DNA of 64,000 nt, from assembly GCA_045631225.1 (NCBI GenBank), contig JAZQUG010000031.1, forward strand, positions 1 through 64,000, written 5' to 3'. The DNA is from Fimenecus sp045631225 (GTDB lineage: Bacteria; Bacillota; Clostridia; Oscillospirales; Acutalibacteraceae). Numbering within the stretch: the stretch's first letter is position 1; every line of letters starts with the position of its first letter. Both the position numbers and the translations under genes were made by a program. Positions 25,904 through 35,990 of this stretch are shown one piece after another. The notes under the pieces were generated by a model. The model saw only the letters and a list, made by a program, of their open reading frames with translations. It made no database searches and was not told the DNA's origin.

Positions 25904-26617
25904 ATGGAACCAAAATATAAGAGAGTGCTTTTAAAAGTCAGTGGTGAAGTTCTTGCCGGTGACAAAAAGCATGGTTTTGATTTTGATACAGTAAACAGTG
26001 TTTGCTCTGCTGTTAAGGAAATGGCAGATTTAGGAACAGAAATTGCTATCGTTGTTGGTGGCGGTAACTTCTGGAGAGGTCGTTCAAGTGGTGATATGGA
26101 CAGAACAAGAGCTGACCACATCGGTATGCTTGCAACTGTTATGAATTCATTGGCACTTGCTGATTCTCTTGAACAGTTAGGTGTTATTGTAAGAGTTCAG
26201 ACAGCAATCGAAATGAATAAGATTGCTGAACCATATATCAGCCATCGTGCAAAACGTCACCTTGAAAAAGGCAGAGTTGTAATTTTCGGTTGCGGAACAG
26301 GTAACCCATTCTTCTCAACTGATACTGCAGCAGCTCTTCGTGCAGCTGAAATTGATGCTGACATTATTTTCAAGGCAACAAACGTTGACGGTGTTTATGA
26401 TAAGGACCCTAACCGTTTTGATGATGCAATCAAATATGATGTAATTACACATCAGGATATTTTAAGCAAGGGACTTGCAGTTATGGATAGTACAGCTGCT
26501 TCTCTTTGCAGAGATAATAAAATTCCTCTTCTTGTTTTCAATCTTCAGCAACCTGAAAATATGGTTAAGGCTGTTAAGGGTGAAAAAGTAGGAACACTTG
26601 TTGTTGATGAGAAATAA
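25904..26617 (+). CDS. pyrH: UMP kinase
   Basis: 237 residues, the normal length for bacterial hexameric UMP kinase of the amino-acid-kinase fold. Motifs are LKVSGEVL near the start, VVGGGNFWRGR for the phosphate site, DHIGMLATVMN, and FKATNVDGVYDKDP late. It converts UMP to UDP for nucleic acid and cell-wall precursor synthesis. ATG at 25904 is preceded by CGGAGGTG; an upstream in-frame codon is less suitable. It heads the conserved frr-uppS-cdsA-dxr-rseP-ispG-polC operon. The usual rpsB-tsf genes are not immediately upstream. Confidence 0.96.
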   Translation: MEPKYKRVLLKVSGEVLAGDKKHGFDFDTVNSVCSAVKEMADLGTEIAIVVGGGNFWRGRSSGDMDRTRADHIGMLATVMNSLALADSLEQLGVIVRVQTAIEMNKIAEPYISHRAKRHLEKGRVVIFGCGTGNPFFSTDTAAALRAAEIDADIIFKATNVDGVYDKDPNRFDDAIKYDVITHQDILSKGLAVMDSTAASLCRDNKIPLLVFNLQQPENMVKAVKGEKVGTLVVDEK

Positions 26618-26646
26618 TTACGAATTTAACATAAAGGAGATTAGTT

Positions 26647-27201
26647 ATGAATACAGTATTTGACGCAATGAAAGAAAAAATGAATAAAACAGTTGCAGTC
26701 CTTGAAAAAGAATTTGCATCTATGAGAGCAGGTCGTGCAACTCCTGCAGTTCTTGATAAAGTTCAGGTTGATTATTACGGAGTTCCAACTCCGATTCAGC
26801 AGATGGCTGCTGTTTCAGTAAGTGAAGGTAGAATTCTTGTTATTCAGCCATGGGATGTAAGCACAATTAATCCTATTTCAAAGGCTATTCAGGCTTCTGA
26901 TATTGGTATCAACCCGATGAATGACGGTAAAGTAATCCGTCTTACTTTCCCGCCTCTTACAGAGGAACGCAGAAAGGCTCTTTGTAAGGATGTAAGCAAG
27001 ACTGCTGAGGAATCAAAGGTTGCTATCCGTTCAATCCGTCGTGATGCTATTGATAAAATCAAGGCTATGAAGAAAAATAGCGAAATCACAGAAGATGACC
27101 AGAAGGATGCAGAAACAAAGATTCAGAAAATTACTGATGATTTCATTAAGGAAATAGATGTAATTGCTGATAAGAAAGAAAAAGAAATTATGGAGATATA
27201 A
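26647..27201 (+). CDS. frr: Ribosome recycling factor
   Basis: 184 residues, standard length. The three-helix bundle carries the conserved MRAGRATPAVLDKV, the hinge and domain II (QQMAAVSVSEGR, VIRLTFPPLTEERRK), and the C-terminal helix (KMKKNSEITEDDQK-like). It dissociates the 70S post-termination complex with EF-G. It is second in the operon, 29 bases after pyrH, with AAGGAG before the ATG. Confidence 0.97.
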   Translation: MNTVFDAMKEKMNKTVAVLEKEFASMRAGRATPAVLDKVQVDYYGVPTPIQQMAAVSVSEGRILVIQPWDVSTINPISKAIQASDIGINPMNDGKVIRLTFPPLTEERRKALCKDVSKTAEESKVAIRSIRRDAIDKIKAMKKNSEITEDDQKDAETKIQKITDDFIKEIDVIADKKEKEIMEI

Positions 27202-27209
27202 ACAAATTG

Positions 27210-27227
27210 TGGGCGGTCTAATCCGCC
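27210..27227 (+). other. Hairpin between frr and uppS
   Basis: GGGCGG pairs with CCGCCC around a 6-base loop. There is no T-run, so it is more likely an mRNA-processing or stability element than a terminator. Confidence 0.4.
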
Positions 27228-27249
27228 CTGATTTGCTTATTTTAAGAAT

Positions 27250-27984
27250 ATGACAAATAAAAATATTCCTGAATTTTCTGTTGTGCCACAGCATATCGGC
27301 ATTATTATGGACGGTAATGGCAGATGGGCAAAGCAGAGAAATTTACCAAGATATAAAGGCCATATTGAGGGTGCAAAAACATTTCGTAAAATAGGTGAAT
27401 TTGCAGCTGATGTTGGCATTAAATGTATGACATTTTACGCTTTTTCAACTGAAAACTGGAAACGCCCTCAGGAAGAGGTTGACGCTATAATGCAGTTGTT
27501 CAGGGAATATCTCAATGAAGCAGAAGAGCGTAAAGAGGAAAATAAAGAAAAAGGAATCAGTCTTCGCTTTATCGGTGACCGTACAGGAATTCCGGAGGAT
27601 ATTCAGGCTCTTATGGAGCATATTGAAAATGAGAGTCAGTATGAAACAAAGATTGTTCTGAATCTTGCCATTAACTATGGCGGTCGTCACGAGATTACTC
27701 AGGGTATTCAGGATATTGCAAGAAAAGTAAAAAGCGGTGAGCTTGCACCTGAAGATATTACTGAGGAAATGATTTCAGAAAGTCTTTATACAAAAAATCT
27801 TCCTGACCCTGATTTGATTATCAGACCAAGCGGTGAATACAGATTGTCAAACTTTTTGACATGGCAGTCAGCATATTCAGAGTTCTGGTTTTCAAATGTG
27901 CTTTGGCCCGATTTTACAGAGGAAGACCTTTGTGATGCCTTGAGGGATTTTGAAAAACGCAACAGACGTTTTGGTGGAGTATAA
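27250..27984 (+). CDS. uppS: Isoprenyl transferase (undecaprenyl diphosphate synthase)
   Basis: 244 residues of the cis-prenyltransferase family. The catalytic Asp and phosphate-binding loop lie in GIIMDGNGRWAKQR. The signature regions FYAFSTENWKRP and DLIIRPSGEYRLSNF are intact. It builds undecaprenyl diphosphate, the lipid carrier for peptidoglycan and teichoic-type polymers. The ribosome site before the ATG is weak, and the gene follows a hairpin, so expression may be lower than for frr. Confidence 0.95.
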   Translation: MTNKNIPEFSVVPQHIGIIMDGNGRWAKQRNLPRYKGHIEGAKTFRKIGEFAADVGIKCMTFYAFSTENWKRPQEEVDAIMQLFREYLNEAEERKEENKEKGISLRFIGDRTGIPEDIQALMEHIENESQYETKIVLNLAINYGGRHEITQGIQDIARKVKSGELAPEDITEEMISESLYTKNLPDPDLIIRPSGEYRLSNFLTWQSAYSEFWFSNVLWPDFTEEDLCDALRDFEKRNRRFGGV

Positions 27985-28006
27985 AACAATTCGAAAGAGG
28001 ACTTTT

Positions 28007-28876
28007 ATGGCAAAAAGAATAATTTTTGGCTTTTTATGGCTTTTTATAGGAATTGCTGCACTGGCTTTAATGCGAACATGGATATTCCTTATATTTGGAA
28101 TATTTTTGTGTGCCATGGCAACATATGAGCTTAATCGTTCTACCGGACTTGAAAACAAGCCTGTAATGGCGTTGAGTGTTATTGTATCAGGACTGTTTCC
28201 TGTTTATTATGAATATGGGCATTATCTGAGAGATATTGAGATATTAAACCTTAAAACTGAATATCTGATTATGGTATATGTTTTAATTTTATGCTTCCTG
28301 ATGCTTCACAAGCATGAGAAGACAAAGTTTTCTCACATTTCATTTGTTGTGATGTCATCTTTGTGTGTGCCGTTTGTATTTACAAGATTTTTGTTTTTCA
28401 GAGATATTGCAAGATATTATCCTGACAAAGGATATACTAATGCTCACGGAATATTCTTAGTTCTGTTCATCCTTTTCGCTGCATGTATGACAGATGTATG
28501 TGCATATTTTGTGGGTAGTGCTATTGGTAAACATAAGCTTTGTCCTGAAATCAGCCCTAAAAAGACTGTTGAGGGAGCAATAGGCGGCGTAATCGGTTGC
28601 GTTATCGGGCATGTTGGTTTGTATACAGTTTACGATAACTTTATTTTTGAAAACCCTGTTCATAATTACTTCCCGATAATTGTTGCTTCAATCATAACAT
28701 CAATTGTCGGTATGTGTGGTGACCTTACTGCATCGCTTATCAAGCGTAATTACGGTATCAAGGATTTTGGTAATCTTATTCCCGGTCATGGTGGAATTAT
28801 GGACCGTTTTGACAGTATTATGTTTGTATGTGCTGCATTTTATGCAGTGTTCAACATTTTTGAGGTGTCAATATAA
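28007..28876 (+). CDS. cdsA: Phosphatidate cytidylyltransferase
   Basis: 289 residues, about eight membrane helices. The C-terminal CDS signature is present: IKRNYGIKDFGNLIPGHGG followed by MDRFDS. It makes CDP-diacylglycerol from phosphatidate and CTP, for phospholipid synthesis at the membrane. ATG at 28007 follows AGAGGA; a longer frame beginning inside uppS is rejected. It lies between uppS and dxr as in other Firmicutes. Confidence 0.93.
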   Translation: MAKRIIFGFLWLFIGIAALALMRTWIFLIFGIFLCAMATYELNRSTGLENKPVMALSVIVSGLFPVYYEYGHYLRDIEILNLKTEYLIMVYVLILCFLMLHKHEKTKFSHISFVVMSSLCVPFVFTRFLFFRDIARYYPDKGYTNAHGIFLVLFILFAACMTDVCAYFVGSAIGKHKLCPEISPKKTVEGAIGGVIGCVIGHVGLYTVYDNFIFENPVHNYFPIIVASIITSIVGMCGDLTASLIKRNYGIKDFGNLIPGHGGIMDRFDSIMFVCAAFYAVFNIFEVSI

Positions 28877-28877
28877 A

Positions 28878-30032
28878 ATGACTAAAAATTTAAGTATTTT
28901 GGGCTCAACCGGTTCAATCGGTACTCAGAGCCTTGAAACAGCAAGAAAGTGCGGTTACTCTGTGTCCGCGCTTTCGGCATATTCTAATGTAGATTTAATA
29001 GAGGAGCAAATCCGTGAATTCAAGCCTCAGATAGCTGCACTTGTTGATGAAAATGCAGCAAAAGAGCTTAAAAACAGAGTGTCTGATACTGACACGAAAG
29101 TGCTTTCAGGTATCTCGGGTGTTTGTGAATGTGCATGTGTGGATTCAGCTGATACAGTAATCAATTCGGTTGTTGGTATGGCAGGTCTTAAGCCTACTCT
29201 TACAGCGATTGAGGCAAATAAAAAGATTGCTCTTGCAAATAAAGAAACTTTAGTAGCAGGTGGACTTCTCGTAACAACAAACGCAAAGGAAAAGAATGTG
29301 GATATTCTTCCTGTTGATTCGGAGCATTCTGCGATTTTCCAGTGCTTACAGGGTCAACCTGCAAACAGAGCATTAAAGAGAATTATTCTTACTGCAAGTG
29401 GTGGACCATTCTTTGGTAAAACAAAAGAGGAATTAAGTAAGGTAACTGTTGCAGATGCCCTGAAGCATCCGAACTGGAGTATGGGACAGAAAATTACAAT
29501 CGACTCTGCAACGATGATGAATAAAGGTCTTGAACTTATCGAAGCTGTCTGGCTTTTCAATGTTCATCCGTCAAAAATTGAAATCATTGTTCACAGAGAG
29601 AGTATAATTCATTCCGCAGTTGAGTATGATGATAATGCAGTAATAGCACAGTTGGGACTTCCTGATATGAAAATCCCGATTCAGTATGCACTCACATATC
29701 CGGAAAGAATCGAATCTCTTACAGGTGAGTTGGATTTAACAAAATTAGGGACACTCACATTCTATAAACCTGATTATGAAACTTTCAGATGTATGGATAT
29801 CTGTCGTGAGGCAATTACCCGTGGCGGTCTTTATCCTGCATTTGCAAACTCAGCTAATGAACAGGCAAATCTTATGTTCAGAAAAGGTGAAATAGGATTT
29901 CTGGAAATTGGCGAACTCGTTGAAAAAGTTATGAACGAGGCACCAAAAGTTGAAACTTATACAGTTGAAGATGTTTATAATGCCGATATTGAGGCAAGAA
30001 ATTTAGTAATCAAGTATTCAGGAAAGCAGTGA
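28878..30032 (+). CDS. dxr: 1-deoxy-D-xylulose 5-phosphate reductoisomerase
   Basis: 384 residues. The NADPH-binding GSTGSIG lies near the N-terminus, and ANKETLVAGG is followed by the metal/substrate region VDSEHSAIFQCL. The flexible loop/catalytic segment SGGPFFGKT, HPNWSMG and the helical C-terminal domain complete the enzyme. It catalyses the committed step of the MEP isoprenoid pathway. ATG at 28878, one base after the cdsA stop, with GAGGTG upstream, is chosen over an earlier frame start inside cdsA. ispG is two genes downstream. Confidence 0.96.
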   Translation: MTKNLSILGSTGSIGTQSLETARKCGYSVSALSAYSNVDLIEEQIREFKPQIAALVDENAAKELKNRVSDTDTKVLSGISGVCECACVDSADTVINSVVGMAGLKPTLTAIEANKKIALANKETLVAGGLLVTTNAKEKNVDILPVDSEHSAIFQCLQGQPANRALKRIILTASGGPFFGKTKEELSKVTVADALKHPNWSMGQKITIDSATMMNKGLELIEAVWLFNVHPSKIEIIVHRESIIHSAVEYDDNAVIAQLGLPDMKIPIQYALTYPERIESLTGELDLTKLGTLTFYKPDYETFRCMDICREAITRGGLYPAFANSANEQANLMFRKGEIGFLEIGELVEKVMNEAPKVETYTVEDVYNADIEARNLVIKYSGKQ

Positions 30033-30036
30033 TTTT

Positions 30037-31095
30037 TTGGAAATCTGGTCAAAGGTGTGGCCTTTTTTAGTAGCGATATTATTTTTCGGACTTTTAATTT
30101 CAATTCACGAATTGGGACATTTTACATTTGCAAAGCTATTTAAGGTGAAGGTAAATGAATTTGCTTTGGGAATGGGTCCTGCAATATTCAAAAAGAAAAA
30201 AGGCGAAACAACTTATGCACTTCGACTTTTACCTATCGGCGGATATGTGAGTATGGAGGGCGAAGACGAGGAAAGTACAGATGAAAATGCCTTTGGTAAC
30301 AAAAGGGTATGGCAAAAGTTCATAATCGTTGCAGCAGGTGCCATAATGAACCTGATTTTAGGTGTTGTAATTGTTGCAACTTGTCTTTCAATGGATGATT
30401 TGGTTGGTACAACACAGATTATTCAGTTTCAGGAAAACGCAATAAGTCAGCAGACCGGTCTTAAGGAAGGCGATGTTCTTCTTGAAATTGATGGCAGAAA
30501 AGTTTTTTCCGATATGGATATCTCATTTTTAATGAGTCGTAGTGACGATGGTGTGTTTGATATGACAGTTCGTCGTGACGGTGAAAAAGTTGAACTTTCT
30601 GATGTTAAATTTGAAACAAAAAAACAGGATGGTTATACACTCATAACGTATGACTTCATCATTTTAGGTGAAGAACCTACTGTGTTCAATGTGGTTGGAA
30701 ATGCTTTTAAACAGACGGCGTCAATCGGCAGACTTGTATGGCTGAGTCTTTTCGATTTGGTGACAGGAAAATTCGGACTTTCTGATTTGTCAGGACCGGT
30801 TGGAACAGTTAATATAATTGCAGATGTTACATCATCAGCAGTTGAAAGCCGTGCAAATCTTATTTCAGCACTTACAATGATGGCATTTGTTTCAATAAAT
30901 ATCGGTATTTTTAATCTTTTACCATTACCTGCACTTGATGGTGGCAGACTTTTCTTCCTACTTATTGAGGGAATCAGAAGAAAGCCAATCAATCCAAAGT
31001 ATGAGGGTTATGTTCACGGAGCAGGACTTGCACTTTTACTCCTTTTGATGGTAATAATCACGTTTAATGATATTGTAAATCTTATTAAAGCATAA
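30037..31095 (+). CDS. rseP: RIP metalloprotease (site-2 protease, RseP/RasP)
   Basis: 352 residues. The zinc motif HELGH is in the first membrane helix (ISIHELGHFTFAK). A PDZ domain spans about 120-190 (GLKEGDVLLEIDGRKV). The second active-site motif is in LLPLPALDGGRL near the C-terminus. It cleaves membrane-embedded anti-sigma factors and signal-peptide remnants. The start is TTG at 30037, 4 bases after the dxr stop, with GGAAAG upstream; no suitable ATG exists. Confidence 0.93.
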   Translation: MEIWSKVWPFLVAILFFGLLISIHELGHFTFAKLFKVKVNEFALGMGPAIFKKKKGETTYALRLLPIGGYVSMEGEDEESTDENAFGNKRVWQKFIIVAAGAIMNLILGVVIVATCLSMDDLVGTTQIIQFQENAISQQTGLKEGDVLLEIDGRKVFSDMDISFLMSRSDDGVFDMTVRRDGEKVELSDVKFETKKQDGYTLITYDFIILGEEPTVFNVVGNAFKQTASIGRLVWLSLFDLVTGKFGLSDLSGPVGTVNIIADVTSSAVESRANLISALTMMAFVSINIGIFNLLPLPALDGGRLFFLLIEGIRRKPINPKYEGYVHGAGLALLLLLMVIITFNDIVNLIKA

Positions 31096-31108
31096 AGACG
31101 GTGTTAAA

Positions 31109-32161
31109 ATGATAGAACGCAGAAAAAGTCGTGTTGTAACGGCAGGAAATGTTAAAATCGGTGGAGATAATCCAATTTCAGTTCAGTCCATGCTCAATGT
31201 TATCGCTGAGGATGCAGAAGGTAATGTAAGACAGGCTGTAGAATTAGAAAAGGCAGGTTGTCAGATTATCCGTCTTACCGTGCCTAATAAGGAAGCGGTA
31301 AGAACACTTTATGCAGTAAAAAATGCAGTCAGTATTCCTGTTGTTGCTGATATTCATTTTGACTATCGTTGTGCATTGGAAAGTGTGGCAGCGGGTGTTG
31401 ATAAAATAAGAATTAATCCCGGTAATATTGGTGATGACGAAAAAGTCCGTGCTGTGGCTGATGCTTGTCGTCTTCATAATGTGCCAATCCGTATTGGTGT
31501 AAATTCAGGTTCACTTGAAAAGAATCTTCTTGCAAAATATGGCTCACCAACACCTGAAGCTATGGCAGAAAGTGCCATGTATCATATCGGACTTCTTGAA
31601 AAATTTGATTTTAACGATATCGTTGTTTCAATCAAGTCATCAGATGTTCAGAAAATGGTTAAAGCATATCGTATAGTTGCCGATATGTGTGATTATCCTT
31701 TGCATCTTGGCGTTACAGAAGCAGGTACACATAATATGGCACTTGTAAAATCAAGTATCGGTATCGGTTCACTTCTTCTTGACGGTATCGGTGATACAAT
31801 CCGTGTTTCAATGACAGCTGACCCTGTAACAGAGGTTAAAGCAGGTTTCGATATTTTAAAAGCAGCAGGAATTAAAACTGACTGTGCACAGATTGTCTCT
31901 TGTCCTACTTGTGGCAGAACAAAAATTGACCTTATCGGTCTTGCAGATAAAGTTGAAAAAGCACTTGTGAATTATGATAAACCAATTAAAGTCGCTGTAA
32001 TGGGCTGTGTTGTTAACGGACCCGGTGAAGCGAAAGAGGCTGACATCGGTGTTGCAGGTGGCGACGGTTGCGGTGTTATTTTCAAACATGGTGAAGTGCT
32101 AAAAAAAGTTGATGAAAGCGAAATAGTTGACGAATTATTAAAGGAAATAGAAAAATTATAA
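31109..32161 (+). CDS. ispG: 4-hydroxy-3-methylbut-2-enyl diphosphate synthase (flavodoxin/ferredoxin)
   Basis: 350 residues, the short bacterial form. The N-terminal TIM barrel carries NPISVQSMLN and DIHFDYR. The C-terminal [4Fe-4S] domain has cysteines in CPTCGRT and MGCVVNGPGEAKEADIG. It converts MEcPP to HMBPP in the MEP pathway. It is in the same operon as dxr and uppS, grouping isoprenoid and lipid-carrier synthesis. Confidence 0.96.
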   Translation: MIERRKSRVVTAGNVKIGGDNPISVQSMLNVIAEDAEGNVRQAVELEKAGCQIIRLTVPNKEAVRTLYAVKNAVSIPVVADIHFDYRCALESVAAGVDKIRINPGNIGDDEKVRAVADACRLHNVPIRIGVNSGSLEKNLLAKYGSPTPEAMAESAMYHIGLLEKFDFNDIVVSIKSSDVQKMVKAYRIVADMCDYPLHLGVTEAGTHNMALVKSSIGIGSLLLDGIGDTIRVSMTADPVTEVKAGFDILKAAGIKTDCAQIVSCPTCGRTKIDLIGLADKVEKALVNYDKPIKVAVMGCVVNGPGEAKEADIGVAGGDGCGVIFKHGEVLKKVDESEIVDELLKEIEKL

Positions 32162-32174
32162 CGGTGAATTACAT

Positions 32175-35100
32175 ATGGCAATAGTAAAAGCTCTTTTTGG
32201 TGAGTATTTTGATTGCACACTTAATATGGATATAGCCCTTGCAGAAATTGTAGCATTTTCAATTTCTCAGGAAAAAATGAGTGCAAAGCTTACCATTAAG
32301 CCATACAGAAAAATTGAAGAAGACAGACTTAAGGCTCTTGAAAGTAAACTTTCAGGGGCTGTTGGTGTTAATATAGCAGTTGTTTGTGATGAGTCAAGAA
32401 CAGGTTTCCGTACAGAATTTATGGATTTGGTTGTGGAACTTTTAAGAGATAAAATTGTCGTTGCAAACGGATATTTCAATGGTGCAGAATATGAAATTCA
32501 GGGTAGAGAATTGAAAATCAACCTTAAAAAAGGCGGAAAAGATATTCTCACTTCTGCAAATTGTGAAAAAGAAATTGAAAGAATTATAAAAGGTATTTTT
32601 GGTGTTGAATATACAGTAATTCTTTGTCAGGAAGAGGACTTCAATACTGAACTTGCTGTTGACACAATGCAGAAAAAGGCTGACGAAGAAATTCGCAGAG
32701 AAAAGAATATTCCTGAACCTAAATTGCCATCAGAACCCGGCGAGCCAAAACCTCACGTGGTTAAAGAGGGATTCCCGCTTTATCTCGAAACACAAAAACC
32801 AATATACGGAAGTCTTATCAGAACACAGAACTTGCAGACTCTCGCTGACGTAAGTATTGAAAGTGGTGCAGTGGCTGTTTGGGGTGAGGTTTTCAGCCTT
32901 GATGTCAGAACAACACGTGATGGTAAGAATAATATTATCAACTTTAACATTACAGATAAAACATATTCATATACAGTAAAGATTTTTGAATCCTGTGAAA
33001 AATCAAAGTCATTTTTAGGTGCTTTGAGTGAAGGTGCAACCGTTATCGTTTATGGTCGTGTTACTTTCGATAAGTATTCAGGTGAAAATATCATTTCTGC
33101 AACTGCTGTTAATACAGTTACACAGATTAAGAAAAAGGATACAGCAGAGAAAAAGAGAGTTGAACTTCACCTGCATACAAATATGTCCGATATGGACGGT
33201 ATGACAGGTGCTGATAAGCTTGTTAAACGAGCAATTAGCTGGGGACATCCCGCTATTGCAATTACCGACCATGGTAATGTTCAGGGTTATCCTGATGCCA
33301 TGAAAGGTAAAGGTAAAGACGATATCAAGCTCATTTATGGTGTGGAGGGTTATCTTATTGATGATATAGGGGACCCTGAAACACCTTGGGAAAAGTTGCC
33401 GAGATATCATATCATTCTTCTTGTACAAAACAAAGTAGGTCTTAAGAATTTATATAAACTTGTGTCGTTGGCACATACTACATATTTCCACACAAGACCT
33501 TGTATTCCACGTTCAAAGCTCAATGAACTTCGTGAGGGTATAATTCTTGGTTCTGCTTGTGAAGCAGGTGAACTTATAAAAGCAATTCTTCTTGAGAAAA
33601 GTGAAGAAGAAATTATTGAAACAGCAAATTATTACGATTATCTTGAAATTCAGCCTGACGGAAACAATATGTTTATGATTGATTCCCATTCAGACCCTAA
33701 TGCGAAAAATCCTGACAGAAATAAAGAGTATAACAAAATCAAAACCCTTGAGGATATCCGTGATATTAACCGAAAGATTATTCACTTGGGTGATAAGCTT
33801 AATAAGCTTGTCTGTGCAACAGGTGACGTTCACTTTATGGACTCTGAGGATGCTAAATTCCGTGCAATTCTTATGGCGGGTAAAGGGTTTGATGATGCTG
33901 ATGACCAAGCACCTCTTTACTTTAAAACAACTGACGAAATGCTCGAAGAATTCTCATATTTAGGTGAAGATACAGCATACGAGGTTGTTGTTACAAATAC
34001 AAATAAGATTGCAGATATGATTGAACAGGTTACACCTATTCCTCCGGGAACCTTTAACCCTACAATTCCGGGTGCAGAACAGGAGCTTCGTGATATTTGC
34101 TGGGCAAAAGCAAGAGATTGGTACGGTGACCCTGTTCCCGAATATGTTGCAGAGCGTCTTGAAATGGAGCTTGAATCCATTATTAAGCACGGATTTGCTG
34201 TTCTTTATATTATCGCACAGAAGCTTGTGTGGGACTCAGAGGCTCACGGATACCATGTCGGTTCACGAGGTTCGGTTGGCTCATCCTTCGTCGCAACAAT
34301 GGCAGGTATTTCAGAGGTTAATCCACTTGCTGCTCATTATCGTTGCGGAAAATGTAAGCACAGCGAGTTTTTCCTTCACGGTGAATACGGTTCAGGCTTT
34401 GATATGCCTCCAAAAAACTGTCCGCATTGTGATATTCCTATGATTAGAGACGGTCACGAAATTCCTTTCCAGACCTTCTTGGGATTCCACGGTGACAAGG
34501 CTCCCGATATTGACCTTAACTTCTCAGGTGATTATCAGGGTAAGGCACACAGATATACAGAAGAACTTTTCGGTCGTGACCACGTGTTTAAAGCAGGTAC
34601 TATTGCAACTGTTGCTGATAAAACTGCTTATGGTTATGTAAAAAAGTATCTTGATGAAAGAGGAAAAGTTGTAACACGTGCAGAAGAGGACAGACTCACA
34701 AGGGGCTGTACAGGTATCAAACGTACAACGGGTCAGCATCCCGGCGGTATGGTTGTTGTGCCAAGCGAATTTGATGTTTACGACTTTACAGCGGTTCAAT
34801 TTCCTGCAAACGATACATCGTCGGATATGGAAACAACTCACTTTGACTTCCACTTCCTCCACGATACAATATTAAAACTTGATATTCTCGGTCATGATGT
34901 GCCCACACTTTATAAGCATCTTGAGGATATGACCGGCATCAATGTTATGGATGTTGATGTTTGTGACCCTAAAATAGTAAGTCTTTGTACAAGTCCTGAG
35001 GCATTGGGTATTACGCCTGATGACATTGGTGTACAGACAGGTACGCTTTCGATTCCTGAAATGGGAACAGATTTTGTTCGTGGTATGCTTATGGAAGCAC

Positions 35101-35969
35101 AGCCTAAGAAATTCTCTGACCTTTTGCAGATATCAGGACTTTCTCACGGTACTGACGTATGGCTTGGCAATGCACAGGAGCTTATTAAAAACGGTACATG
35201 TACAATTTCCGAGGTTATAGGTACTCGTGACGATATTATGACATATCTTATCCATAAAGGACTTGATTCAGGTCTTGCATTTAATATTATGGAAAAAACA
35301 CGTAAGGGTATGGTTGCTAAATTCGGTTTCCCTGAAGGTGCCGAGGATGCAATGAGAGCTTGTGATGTTCCTGAATGGTATATGGAATCCTGTAGAAAAA
35401 TCAAGTACATGTTCCCTAAGGCTCACGCTGCTGCTTACGTTATTGCAGCACTTCGACTTGGCTGGTACAAAATCTATAAGCCAACGGAATATTACACAGC
35501 GTTTTTAACTGTCCGTGGTGGTGACCTTGATGCAGTAACGGTTTGTCAGGGCAGAGATGCAGTTAAGAGAAAAATGGTAGAGCTTCACGGACCTCTTAAT
35601 GCTGAGCCAAAAGACAGAAAACCAATGACAACTAAAGAAAAAGACCAGTTTACAGCTTTACAGGTTGTTAATGAAATGATGGCAAGAGGTGTGGAACTTC
35701 TTCCTGTTGATATTTACAAATCGCGTGCAACAGTTTATTATATTGACGACGGAAAGATAAGAATGCCGTTTTCTGCATTGTCAGGAGTCGGTGAAAAAGC
35801 TGCACAGGAAATTGTAAGAAGACGTGATGAAAGTGACGGAACTTTCGTTTCTGTTGATGATTTCCAGGCAAAAACAGGTGCTTCAAGTGCTGTTGTAACT
35901 GCATTGCAAGAAATAGGTGCATTTGGTGACTTGCCGGAAACTGCCCAAATCTCTTTCTTTGGTTTTTAA
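32175..35969 (+). CDS. polC: DNA polymerase III alpha subunit, PolC type, lacking the internal exonuclease domain
   Basis: 1264 residues. Present in order: N-terminal domain (1-210), OB-fold (about 225-320), PHP part 1 (VELHLHTNMSDMDG), PHP part 2 (IPRSKLNELREGI), zinc-binding CGKC...CPHC, polymerase core with PDIDLNFSG, and C-terminal duplex-binding domain. In typical PolC of about 1430 residues, a DEDD 3'-5' exonuclease with a DVETTG motif interrupts the PHP domain. Here GYLIDDIGDPETPW runs straight into LPRYHIILLV, so that domain is missing. The frame is intact, so this is not decay. It is the last gene of the pyrH operon. Confidence 0.92.
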   Translation: MAIVKALFGEYFDCTLNMDIALAEIVAFSISQEKMSAKLTIKPYRKIEEDRLKALESKLSGAVGVNIAVVCDESRTGFRTEFMDLVVELLRDKIVVANGYFNGAEYEIQGRELKINLKKGGKDILTSANCEKEIERIIKGIFGVEYTVILCQEEDFNTELAVDTMQKKADEEIRREKNIPEPKLPSEPGEPKPHVVKEGFPLYLETQKPIYGSLIRTQNLQTLADVSIESGAVAVWGEVFSLDVRTTRDGKNNIINFNITDKTYSYTVKIFESCEKSKSFLGALSEGATVIVYGRVTFDKYSGENIISATAVNTVTQIKKKDTAEKKRVELHLHTNMSDMDGMTGADKLVKRAISWGHPAIAITDHGNVQGYPDAMKGKGKDDIKLIYGVEGYLIDDIGDPETPWEKLPRYHIILLVQNKVGLKNLYKLVSLAHTTYFHTRPCIPRSKLNELREGIILGSACEAGELIKAILLEKSEEEIIETANYYDYLEIQPDGNNMFMIDSHSDPNAKNPDRNKEYNKIKTLEDIRDINRKIIHLGDKLNKLVCATGDVHFMDSEDAKFRAILMAGKGFDDADDQAPLYFKTTDEMLEEFSYLGEDTAYEVVVTNTNKIADMIEQVTPIPPGTFNPTIPGAEQELRDICWAKARDWYGDPVPEYVAERLEMELESIIKHGFAVLYIIAQKLVWDSEAHGYHVGSRGSVGSSFVATMAGISEVNPLAAHYRCGKCKHSEFFLHGEYGSGFDMPPKNCPHCDIPMIRDGHEIPFQTFLGFHGDKAPDIDLNFSGDYQGKAHRYTEELFGRDHVFKAGTIATVADKTAYGYVKKYLDERGKVVTRAEEDRLTRGCTGIKRTTGQHPGGMVVVPSEFDVYDFTAVQFPANDTSSDMETTHFDFHFLHDTILKLDILGHDVPTLYKHLEDMTGINVMDVDVCDPKIVSLCTSPEALGITPDDIGVQTGTLSIPEMGTDFVRGMLMEAQPKKFSDLLQISGLSHGTDVWLGNAQELIKNGTCTISEVIGTRDDIMTYLIHKGLDSGLAFNIMEKTRKGMVAKFGFPEGAEDAMRACDVPEWYMESCRKIKYMFPKAHAAAYVIAALRLGWYKIYKPTEYYTAFLTVRGGDLDAVTVCQGRDAVKRKMVELHGPLNAEPKDRKPMTTKEKDQFTALQVVNEMMARGVELLPVDIYKSRATVYYIDDGKIRMPFSALSGVGEKAAQEIVRRRDESDGTFVSVDDFQAKTGASSAVVTALQEIGAFGDLPETAQISFFGF

Positions 35970-35990
35970 TATATTTGTATAATATTATAC

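Noticed and set aside
33078..34190. Several antisense frames inside polC
   Set aside because: All overlap conserved PHP and polymerase motifs on the plus strand; translations are low-complexity and unconserved in appearance.
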